NCBI GenBank assembly: GCA_024650095.1
Contig: JANKMV010000080.1
Span: forward strand, 1-8,161
Length of the DNA: 8,161 nt
Direction: 5' to 3'
DNA from: Bacillota bacterium
GTDB lineage: Bacteria > Bacillota > Dethiobacteria > Dethiobacterales > Dethiobacteraceae
The notes below the pieces were generated by a model, which saw only the letters and a program-made list of their open reading frames with translations, was not told the DNA's origin and did not search any database. The translations under genes and the position numbers were made by a program. Positions 1-5,165 of the stretch are shown here, piece by piece (the stretch's first letter is position 1; the number at the start of each line of letters is the position of its first letter).

Positions 1-1
1 T

Positions 2-1165
2 TATTTATATAAGGATGTTCCTCACGGTACGATCCACATGGAAGCATTGGAAATTTTACTGCCCGATGCATATGATGGCGCAGTAGAGGAGGCTGGCATT
101 AATCCCCTTGACAGGCCCGAAATTGACCTCGTTCAGATGGAGAAGGGCAAGCCCGTCATTTTTAAAGCCACTGTGGAGGTAAAGCCTGAAGTCACGTTGG
201 GTGAATACCGTGGCATCGCTGTGAGCCGAGAAGTTCATGAGATTACAGATGCTGACGTGGAAAATAAGCTTTCCGAGCTACAATCACAACATGTAAAAAT
301 GTATGTGGTCGAAGATGGTGTTGTGGAAAACGGAGATTTAACCGTCATAGATTTCGCGGGCTACCTTGACGATGAGCCATTTGCCGGTGGTACAGCTGAG
401 GGATATTCTCTCGAAGTAGGTTCTGGCTCTTTTATTCCTGGCTTTGAAGAGCAAATGATAGGGATGAAGATAGGTGAAGAAAAAGATATTAACGTAACCT
501 TCCCCGCAGAGTATCAGAGTGAAGAATTAGCGGGTAAGCCCGTTGTCTTTAAAGTTAAAGTCAATGAAATTAAAAGAAAAGAGCTCCCCGAATTGACGGA
601 TGACTTTGTCAAGGAAATTTCCGAACTCGACACACTGGTTGAATTAAAAGAGGATCTTCTGAATAAGCTGAAACAGCAAGAAGAAGAGCGAGCTAAATCA
701 ACTGTGGAAGACAAGATTGTGCAAGTGGTGGCAGCATCATCAGAAGTTACTCTGCCCAACGTTCTCGTTGAGCGGGAAATTGACCGACAGATGAAGGAAC
801 TCGAGCAGTTTTTGCAGTCACAGGGTTTAAACGTTGATAAGTTTTTAGAGTTGGCTGCCAAGACCCTAGAAGACCTCCGCCAGGATAAACGAGAAGAGGC
901 CGAAAAGCGAGTCAAAGCAAATTTGGTATTGGACGCCATCATTGAAAAAGAAGGAATTGAAGCGTCTGATGAAGAACTAGAAGAACGTGTTAAGAAATTT
1001 GCTGATAGCTATGGCCAAGATGTGCAAACAATTAAGGATTATTTCGAAGCACAGGGGCAGTTGGATGTCATCCGCGAAGAAATTCGATTCCGTAAAGCTA
1101 TTGATTTGTTAGCGGCTGAAGCGCAGATAACCAACGAAACTGCACCTACCCAAAACGAAGAGTAG
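2..1165 (+). CDS. tig: Trigger factor, ribosome-associated chaperone and prolyl isomerase (5' end missing)
   Basis: Trigger factor binds the ribosome near the peptide exit tunnel, shields nascent chains and catalyses cis-trans isomerisation of prolyl bonds. The frame is open from base 2, giving 387 visible residues. The first ~60 residues, including the ribosome-docking GFRxGK loop, are outside the window, so the ATG at 38 is internal and not the start. Visible parts: the end of the N-terminal domain (LLPDAY, then INPLDRPEIDLV), the FKBP-type PPIase domain at about residues 110-192 (bases ~335-577; motif GSGSFIPGFEEQM, then FPAEY), and a long helical, charged C-terminal chaperone domain to the TAG stop. 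Compared with my memory of B. subtilis Tig (ALYQDALDILLP), this protein reads YLYKD, nine extra residues (VPHGTIHME), then ALEILLP; see findings. It is the first visible gene of an apparent tig-clpP-clpX operon. The identification is secure; the N-terminus cannot be judged. Confidence 0.96.
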   Translation, partial: YLYKDVPHGTIHMEALEILLPDAYDGAVEEAGINPLDRPEIDLVQMEKGKPVIFKATVEVKPEVTLGEYRGIAVSREVHEITDADVENKLSELQSQHVKMYVVEDGVVENGDLTVIDFAGYLDDEPFAGGTAEGYSLEVGSGSFIPGFEEQMIGMKIGEEKDINVTFPAEYQSEELAGKPVVFKVKVNEIKRKELPELTDDFVKEISELDTLVELKEDLLNKLKQQEEERAKSTVEDKIVQVVAASSEVTLPNVLVEREIDRQMKELEQFLQSQGLNVDKFLELAAKTLEDLRQDKREEAEKRVKANLVLDAIIEKEGIEASDEELEERVKKFADSYGQDVQTIKDYFEAQGQLDVIREEIRFRKAIDLLAAEAQITNETAPTQNEE

Positions 1166-1170
1166 GGGGG
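1164..1170 (+). promoter_or_regulatory. Ribosome binding site of clpP, overlapping the tig stop
   Basis: AGGGGGG lies 6 nt before the clpP ATG and shares two bases with the tig TAG stop, which suggests translational coupling. It is an all-G variant of the usual AGGAGG, so at least one pair with the 16S tail would be a G-U wobble. The 11-mer TAGGGGGGATT recurs exactly at the lonB ribosome binding site (3350-3360). Confidence 0.8.
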
Positions 1171-1176
1171 ATTTAG

Positions 1177-1758
1177 ATGAGCTTGGTACCAATGGTCGTT
1201 GAACAGACGAACCGCGGTGAACGTGCTTACGACATTTACTCGAGGCTATTAAAGGATCGCATTATCTTTATTGGAAGTGCCATTGACGACTCCATCGCTA
1301 ACTTGGTTAACGCGCAATTGCTATTTTTGGAATCGGAAGACCCGGATAAAGACATCAATATCTATATCAACTCTCCCGGGGGTTCTGTGTATTCCGGCCT
1401 AGCGATCTATGATACAATGCAATATATTAAGCCGGATGTGTCCACCATTTGCGTCGGGTTAGCCGCAAGTATGGGAGCAGTGCTTCTAACAGCGGGTGCT
1501 ACAGGAAAGCGTTTTGCTCTACCGAACTCCCGTGTGATGGTTCATCAGCCACTGGGTGGTGCTCAGGGGCAGGCAGTCGACATTGAAATTCATGCACGTG
1601 AGATTTTACGCATTCGAGAAAGCTTAAATGAAATAGTGGCACATCATACTGGCAAGTCAGTAGAACAAGTAGCCCACGATACAGATCGTGATTACTTTAT
1701 GTCAGCCCAACAGGCGCAAGAGTACGGATTAATTGATGGCATACTGCAGAAACGTTAA
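1177..1758 (+). CDS. clpP: ATP-dependent Clp protease proteolytic subunit ClpP
   Basis: ClpP is a cytosolic serine peptidase that forms a barrel of two heptameric rings and degrades proteins unfolded and fed in by ClpX or another Clp ATPase. The product is 193 residues, normal for the family. The catalytic triad is visible as Ser98 (GLAASMGA), His123 (MVHQP) and Asp172 (DTDRDYF). The oxyanion/handle segment SPGGS is at 66-70 and the GGAQGQ turn at 127-132. The N-terminus [11 protein letters not shown] matches the axial-loop region of Gram-positive ClpPs with no long propeptide. The start is fixed by the site at 1164-1170; the Met at residue 6 has no better site. It sits 11 nt after tig and 21 nt before clpX, so co-expression with its unfoldase partner is likely. 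Nothing is truncated or substituted. Confidence 0.98.
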   Translation: MSLVPMVVEQTNRGERAYDIYSRLLKDRIIFIGSAIDDSIANLVNAQLLFLESEDPDKDINIYINSPGGSVYSGLAIYDTMQYIKPDVSTICVGLAASMGAVLLTAGATGKRFALPNSRVMVHQPLGGAQGQAVDIEIHAREILRIRESLNEIVAHHTGKSVEQVAHDTDRDYFMSAQQAQEYGLIDGILQKR

Positions 1759-1779
1759 ACTCCTCTAGGAGGGACATTT

Positions 1780-3042
1780 ATGTTTAAGTTCAATGATGAG
1801 AAGGGGCAGTTAAAGTGTTCCTTTTGTGGCAAGACTCAGGAACAGGTCCGCAAACTCGTAGCGGGTCCCGGTGTATACATTTGTGATGAATGCATCGAAC
1901 TGTGTAATGAGATTATTGAAGAAGAACTCTCCGAGGAAATGGAACTTGACTTGATTGAACTTCCTCGGCCGACTGAGATTAAGGATATTTTGGATCAATA
2001 TGTAATTGGCCAGAATGAAGCAAAAAAATCACTAGCAGTCGCTGTTTATAACCATTACAAACGCATCAATGCGGAGCAAAAGCCCGATGATGTGGAAATC
2101 CAGAAGAGTAATATTGTTCTACTCGGCCCCACAGGGGTGGGTAAGACATTACTCGCACAGACATTAGCCCGCATTCTTAATGTACCCTTTGCCATTGCCG
2201 ATGCCACATCCCTAACTGAAGCAGGTTACGTTGGCGAAGACGTGGAGAATATTCTGCTGAAATTAATTCAGTCTGCAGATTACGACTTGGAGAAAGCAGA
2301 AAAGGGCATTGTTTACATTGACGAGATTGATAAAATTGCTCGGAAGACAGATAATCCTTCCATCACAAGAGATGTATCGGGTGAAGGCGTGCAGCAAGCA
2401 TTGCTAAAAATACTCGAGGGTACAGTAGCCAGTGTTCCTCCACAAGGTGGGCGCAAGCATCCACATCAAGAATTTATGCAAATTGATACGACCAACATTC
2501 TCTTTATCTGTGGTGGTGCCTTTGATGGCATTGATAAGATTATCCAACATCGTATTGGAAAAAAAGGAATTGGCTTTGGTGCTGATGTCAGCGGCAAAAA
2601 GGAAAAAAATATAGGTGAGATCTTACGCCATGTTTTACCACAGGATCTCATTAAGTTTGGCTTGATTCCTGAATTTATTGGTCGTGTTCCCGTTGTCTCT
2701 ACACTAGATGCGCTCGATAATGAATCACTGATTCGCATTTTAACGGAACCACGCAATGCTCTAATCAAGCAATATCAACGTTTGTTTGAAATGGATAATG
2801 TTATCTTAGAGTTCAAAGAGGGTACATTGGAAGTTATTGCAGAAGAAGCAATTCGCCGGAATACGGGTGCCCGTGGTTTGCGTGCGATTTTAGAAGGTAT
2901 CTTGCTTGATGTAATGTATGAATTGCCCACATCTGAGGATATCGAAAAATGCATTATTACCAAGGAAGTTATCGTCAATCATGACAAACCCATTCTTGTC
3001 ACCATCGACAAACGCAAGAAGAAAAAAGAAGAATCTGCATAA
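1780..3042 (+). CDS. clpX: ClpX, AAA+ unfoldase and specificity subunit of ClpXP
   Basis: ClpX is a hexameric AAA+ ATPase that recognises substrate tags, unfolds the protein and threads it into ClpP. The product is 420 residues, full length. An N-terminal C4 zinc-binding domain has Cys13, Cys16, Cys35 and Cys38. The AAA+ core shows Walker A GPTGVGKT (116-123), pore-1 loop GYVGED (149-154), Walker B VYIDEID (178-184), the RKH pore loop (225-227), the ClpP-docking IGF loop (264-266), the arginine-containing PEFIGR segment (298-302) and sensor-2 GARGLR (363-368). The C-terminus is a short lysine-rich tail (KRKKKKEE). The start is supported by AGGAGGG at 1767-1773, 6 nt before ATG. All features needed to work with the upstream ClpP are present. 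It is the last gene before a strong terminator, and its TAA stop lies inside a 27-bp palindrome. Confidence 0.98.
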   Translation: MFKFNDEKGQLKCSFCGKTQEQVRKLVAGPGVYICDECIELCNEIIEEELSEEMELDLIELPRPTEIKDILDQYVIGQNEAKKSLAVAVYNHYKRINAEQKPDDVEIQKSNIVLLGPTGVGKTLLAQTLARILNVPFAIADATSLTEAGYVGEDVENILLKLIQSADYDLEKAEKGIVYIDEIDKIARKTDNPSITRDVSGEGVQQALLKILEGTVASVPPQGGRKHPHQEFMQIDTTNILFICGGAFDGIDKIIQHRIGKKGIGFGADVSGKKEKNIGEILRHVLPQDLIKFGLIPEFIGRVPVVSTLDALDNESLIRILTEPRNALIKQYQRLFEMDNVILEFKEGTLEVIAEEAIRRNTGARGLRAILEGILLDVMYELPTSEDIEKCIITKEVIVNHDKPILVTIDKRKKKKEESA

Positions 3043-3062
3043 CAAGTAGTACTTGTTATGCA
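3036..3062. repeat. 27-bp perfect palindrome across the clpX stop codon
   Basis: TGCATAACAAGTA (3036-3048), a central G, then TACTTGTTATGCA (3050-3062) form a perfect 13-bp inverted repeat. As RNA it gives a 12-bp stem with an AGT loop. The clpX TAA (3040-3042) is in the left arm. No T-run follows directly (the first, TTTTT, begins 16 nt after the right arm), so it is not a standard terminator. It could be a 3'-end stability hairpin or a DNA-binding site; the sequence does not decide. Confidence 0.75.
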
Positions 3063-3109
3063 TGAGCTTGAATAAGATTTTTGCTTGGTGAGATAATTAG
3101 TAGAATAAG

Positions 3110-3147
3110 TAAGCAGCTAACCGTGGGTTAGCTGCTTATCTTTTTTT
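3110..3147 (+). terminator. Strong intrinsic terminator after clpX
   Basis: AAGCAGCTAACC (3111-3122), loop GTG and GGTTAGCTGCTT (3126-3137) form a perfect 12-bp stem, extendable by T3110-A3138. After ATC comes a run of seven T (3141-3147). This is a textbook Rho-independent terminator and should end tig-clpP-clpX transcription, making lonB depend mainly on its own promoter. Confidence 0.95.
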
Positions 3148-3187
3148 GCACTGGCTGGAAATTATAACGCTTTGCAATTAGTAAGCG
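3146..3187 (+). repeat. Direct repeat copy A, leading into a hairpin
   Basis: The first 22 nt (3146-3167, starting TTGCACTG, then TGGAAAT) match copy B at 3245-3266 in 19 positions, 99 nt apart. It continues straight into the inverted repeat CGCTT (3168-3172) / AAGCG (3183-3187) around a 10-nt loop ending in TAGT. The unit begins inside the T-run of the clpX terminator. Confidence 0.6.
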
Positions 3188-3211
3188 GTTAATGCAACCA
3201 GCATTGAGACC

Positions 3212-3244
3212 GCGCGTTAAGGGAACTGAATAAGCGCGCCTTTC
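3212..3244 (+). terminator. Weak terminator-like hairpin in the lonB upstream region
   Basis: GCGCG (3212-3216) pairs with CGCGC (3235-3239), followed by TTA/TAA (3217-3219 with 3231-3233) after a bulged G3234. The 11-nt loop is AGGGAACTGAA. A broken T-rich tail CTTTCTT follows. It could be a back-up terminator or, if a promoter lies upstream of it, an attenuator for lonB. The interrupted T-tract makes efficient termination doubtful. Confidence 0.35.
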
Positions 3245-3294
3245 TTGCACTGCATGGAAATAATAATTGCTTTTTTGCTAATGATAGTAAGCAA
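3245..3294 (+). repeat. Direct repeat copy B, leading into a hairpin
   Basis: This second copy of the module has its 22-nt core at 3245-3266, followed by TTGCTT (3267-3272) / AAGCAA (3289-3294) around a 16-nt loop. That loop, like copy A's, contains TGC and ends in TAGT. The outer pair of copy A (C-G) is T-A here (3268/3293), a compensatory change, and a T6 run follows at 3301-3306. The match supports duplication with the fold retained. Confidence 0.6.
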
Positions 3295-3314
3295 GTACGG
3301 TTTTTTCCTTTTTG

Positions 3315-3344
3315 TTGGGACATACTATCATCATTAGTTTTAAT
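3315..3344 (+). promoter_or_regulatory. Possible sigma-A promoter of lonB
   Basis: TTGGGA (3315-3320), an 18-nt spacer and TTTAAT (3339-3344) match the -35 and -10 consensus at 4/6 and 5/6 positions. The predicted start, near 3351, would fall at the ribosome binding site and leave a very short leader. It is the best candidate I found, but weak. Confidence 0.2.
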
Positions 3345-3350
3345 GTGCCT

Positions 3351-3357
3351 AGGGGGG
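3351..3357 (+). promoter_or_regulatory. Ribosome binding site that fixes the lonB start
   Basis: AGGGGGG lies 5 nt before the ATG at 3363. This selects that ATG over the in-frame TTG at 3312, which would add 17 residues without homology to LonB and has no such site. Confidence 0.85.
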
Positions 3358-3362
3358 ATTGT

Positions 3363-5036
3363 ATGTCTAGTTTAGCACCCGTAATTGCTGTCGTACAGAT
3401 CATTATCGCCATTGTGATTGGTCTATATTTCTACAATTTACTCCGTTCACAGCGTACAAGTAAGGTCGCTGTGAAAGAGGAGTCTAATAAGGAAATGGAT
3501 CAATTGCGGCGCATGAGGGAGATATCCCTTACAGAACCATTAGCAGAAAAGACTCGTCCCACTACGTTTAAGGAAATCATTGGACAAGAAGAAGGATTGA
3601 AATCTTTGCGTGCTGCCTTATGTGGCCCTAATCCACAACATGTTATTATTTACGGGCCGCCGGGAATTGGCAAAACAGCCGCCGCGCGCTTGGTCCTAGA
3701 AGAAGCGAAAAAAAACTCCACCTCACCCTTTGGTCCAGATGCTAAGTTTATCGAACTTGATGCAACAACTGCTCGCTTTGATGAGCGTGGCATTGCAGAT
3801 CCTCTGATCGGCACGGTTCACGATCCCATCTATCAGGGCGCTGGACCCTTAGGTGTAGCGGGTATACCGCAGCCGAAACCCGGTGCGGTCAGTAAGGCAC
3901 ACGGGGGAATTCTATTTATTGATGAAATTGGAGAATTACATCCTACGCAATTGAATAAACTGTTAAAAGTTCTTGAAGACCGCAAGGTATTTTTGGAGAG
4001 CGCGTATTATAATGCGGATGACAAAAATGTGCCGATACATATTCATGAAATATTTCAAAATGGCTTACCCGCAGACTTCCGCTTAATTGGTGCAACCACC
4101 CGTACAGCAGATGAAATTCCGCCAGCCATTCGCTCCCGTTGCTTAGAAATCTTTTTCCGTGGCTTGATGCCGGATGAGATTTTAGTGGTTGCTGCCAATG
4201 CGACCAAACGCATTGGTTTTTCCATTGACACGGCTGCCCTTAATTTAATAGCAAAATATGCAAAAAATGGCCGAGAAGCTGTAAACACAATTCAGATTGC
4301 TGCAGGAATTGCTATCTGCGATAAAGTAACACAACAGATTACCATTGATGATGTGGAATGGGTCGTAAATGCAAGTCAAATGTCTCCGCGCCCAGAAACT
4401 AAGGTTCCAGCACGACCACAGGTCGGATATGTGAATGGTTTGGCCGTTTATGGCCCCAATATGGGGATGATTATTGAACTTGAGGTGGCATCACATCGTG
4501 TAAAACCGGGTCAAGGCAAACTGCAGGTTACAGGAGTCGTAGAAGAAGAGGAACTAGGTAGTGCTCATCGTGTAATTCGGCGTAAAAGTATGGCGAAGGG
4601 TTCAGTTGAAAACGTTTTAACTGTTCTACGTGATTACTTAGAGGTGGATCCCCAAGATTATGATATTCATGTCAATTTTCCGGGTGGAACACCCATTGAT
4701 GGCCCCTCTGCAGGTATTTCCATTGCCACCGCTATTTACTCATCCTTGACCGATATCCCTGTCTCCAATACTGTGGCCATGACAGGTGAAATTTCTGTGA
4801 GAGGTTTTGTGCGACCCATTGGAGGGGTTGTCTGCAAGGTGGAGGCTGCGCGCATTGCAGGGGCAGAAAAAGTGATTATACCGAGAGAGAATTGGCAGAA
4901 GATATTTGCCGATATCCCAGGAGTGGAAGTGATTCCCGTTGATAATTTGCGAGATGTACTACATCACGCACTCTGTAAATTGCCAAAATCAATGATTACT
5001 GTGCCACAGCATGCCCTCTCGGCAACTTCCGTATAG
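3363..5036 (+). CDS. lonB: LonB, membrane-anchored Lon-type ATP-dependent protease
   Basis: LonB is a single-chain protease carrying an AAA+ ATPase and a Ser/Lys peptidase domain but lacking the large N-terminal domain of classical Lon. With the ATG at 3363 it has 557 residues, close to the B. subtilis protein (about 550). One hydrophobic segment at about 4-27 is a probable membrane anchor, followed by basic residues (RSQRTSK), which suggests the enzyme body is cytosolic. Walker A is GPPGIGKT (98-105) and Walker B LFIDEIGE (184-191). The peptidase domain has Ser449 (PIDGPSAG) and Lys492 (GGVVCK), 43 apart as in Lon enzymes. Long stretches match the Bacillus LonB sequence as I recall it, for example ELDATTARFDERGIADPLIG and NGLPADFRLIGATTR. 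In B. subtilis lonB is expressed in the forespore under sigma-F; no clear sigma-F promoter is visible here. It lies behind a strong terminator and 129 nt before lon. Confidence 0.95.
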   Translation: MSSLAPVIAVVQIIIAIVIGLYFYNLLRSQRTSKVAVKEESNKEMDQLRRMREISLTEPLAEKTRPTTFKEIIGQEEGLKSLRAALCGPNPQHVIIYGPPGIGKTAAARLVLEEAKKNSTSPFGPDAKFIELDATTARFDERGIADPLIGTVHDPIYQGAGPLGVAGIPQPKPGAVSKAHGGILFIDEIGELHPTQLNKLLKVLEDRKVFLESAYYNADDKNVPIHIHEIFQNGLPADFRLIGATTRTADEIPPAIRSRCLEIFFRGLMPDEILVVAANATKRIGFSIDTAALNLIAKYAKNGREAVNTIQIAAGIAICDKVTQQITIDDVEWVVNASQMSPRPETKVPARPQVGYVNGLAVYGPNMGMIIELEVASHRVKPGQGKLQVTGVVEEEELGSAHRVIRRKSMAKGSVENVLTVLRDYLEVDPQDYDIHVNFPGGTPIDGPSAGISIATAIYSSLTDIPVSNTVAMTGEISVRGFVRPIGGVVCKVEAARIAGAEKVIIPRENWQKIFADIPGVEVIPVDNLRDVLHHALCKLPKSMITVPQHALSATSV

Positions 5037-5037
5037 T

Positions 5038-5060
5038 ATTAACTTGTATCCAAGTTTAAT
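5038..5060 (+). repeat. AT-rich hairpin just after the lonB stop
   Basis: ATTAACTTG (5038-5046), loop TATC and CAAGTTTAAT (5051-5060) form a 9-bp stem with one bulged T. The sequence after it is AAAAATTTC, with no proper T-run, so it is at best a weak terminator or a 3'-end hairpin. Read-through from lonB into lon is plausible. Confidence 0.4.
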
Positions 5061-5089
5061 AAAAATTTCATATAAATACAATTTGCTTA

Positions 5090-5098
5090 TGGTATAAA
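5090..5098 (+). promoter_or_regulatory. Probable extended -10 promoter of lon
   Basis: TGGTATAAA is an extended -10 element (TG, one base, then TATAAA with 5/6 match to TATAAT) inside an AT-rich stretch. No good -35 lies at 16-18 nt, which extended -10 promoters tolerate. The predicted transcription start is near 5105, giving a leader of about 60 nt before the lon GTG. Confidence 0.5.
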
Positions 5099-5107
5099 GG
5101 AAATAGG

Positions 5108-5125
5108 CGTATTATCGCGAATACG
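5108..5125. repeat. Inverted repeat at the predicted start of the lon transcript
   Basis: CGTATT (5108-5113) and AATACG (5120-5125) flank ATCGCG. Without the central AT at 5114-5115 the site would be a perfect 16-bp palindrome. It falls just after the predicted transcription start, where it could be a repressor operator or a 5'-end stem-loop in the RNA. It does not match the CtsR or CIRCE (HrcA) heat-shock operators as I know them. Confidence 0.4.
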
Positions 5126-5165
5126 ACTAAGGAAGTCAGCACATAAGGAATGGAGGCAGAGCTCT

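Larger units (their letters stand above)
3148..3362 (+). other. Non-coding region upstream of lonB with repeated hairpin module
   Basis: With the terminator, the gap between clpX and lonB is 320 nt. I see no gene in this part. It holds two diverged copies of one module (3146-3187 and 3245-3294), a weak terminator-like hairpin between them (3212-3244), a T-rich stretch (3301-3313) and the lonB ribosome binding site. The frame upstream of the lonB ATG stays open to a TTG at 3312, but that start lacks a ribosome binding site. No tRNA, T-box or known riboswitch core was recognised. Confidence 0.6.

Noticed and set aside
514..942. A 142-codon open frame on the - strand inside tig
   Set aside because: It is antisense to a clear trigger factor gene. 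Its translation is a low-complexity Ser/Leu/Arg-rich mirror of the charged helices, with no family motif.
1761..1773. Small hairpin CTCC/GGAG that might hide the clpX ribosome binding site
   Set aside because: Only 4 bp with a 4-nt loop are possible, too weak to be a convincing translational switch.
2432..2614. A 60-codon + strand frame inside clpX
   Set aside because: It is an out-of-frame shadow of the ClpX AAA+ domain, without a ribosome binding site or recognisable motif.
3201..3229. Possible sigma-F promoter (GCATT, 15 nt, GGGAACTGA) before lonB
   Set aside because: The -35 is close to the consensus, but the -10 keeps only the GG and one A, and it lies in a hairpin about 130 nt before the gene. 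Not good enough to report as a feature.
3312..3362. TTG start adding 17 residues to LonB
   Set aside because: There is no ribosome binding site before it, the extra residues do not resemble LonB N-termini, and the ATG at 3363 has a strong site 5 nt upstream.
5037..5165. CtsR or CIRCE (HrcA) heat-shock operator before lon
   Set aside because: Neither the GGTCAAA tandem motif nor the TTAGCACTC/GAGTGCTAA repeat is present. The inverted repeat at 5108-5125 is a different sequence.
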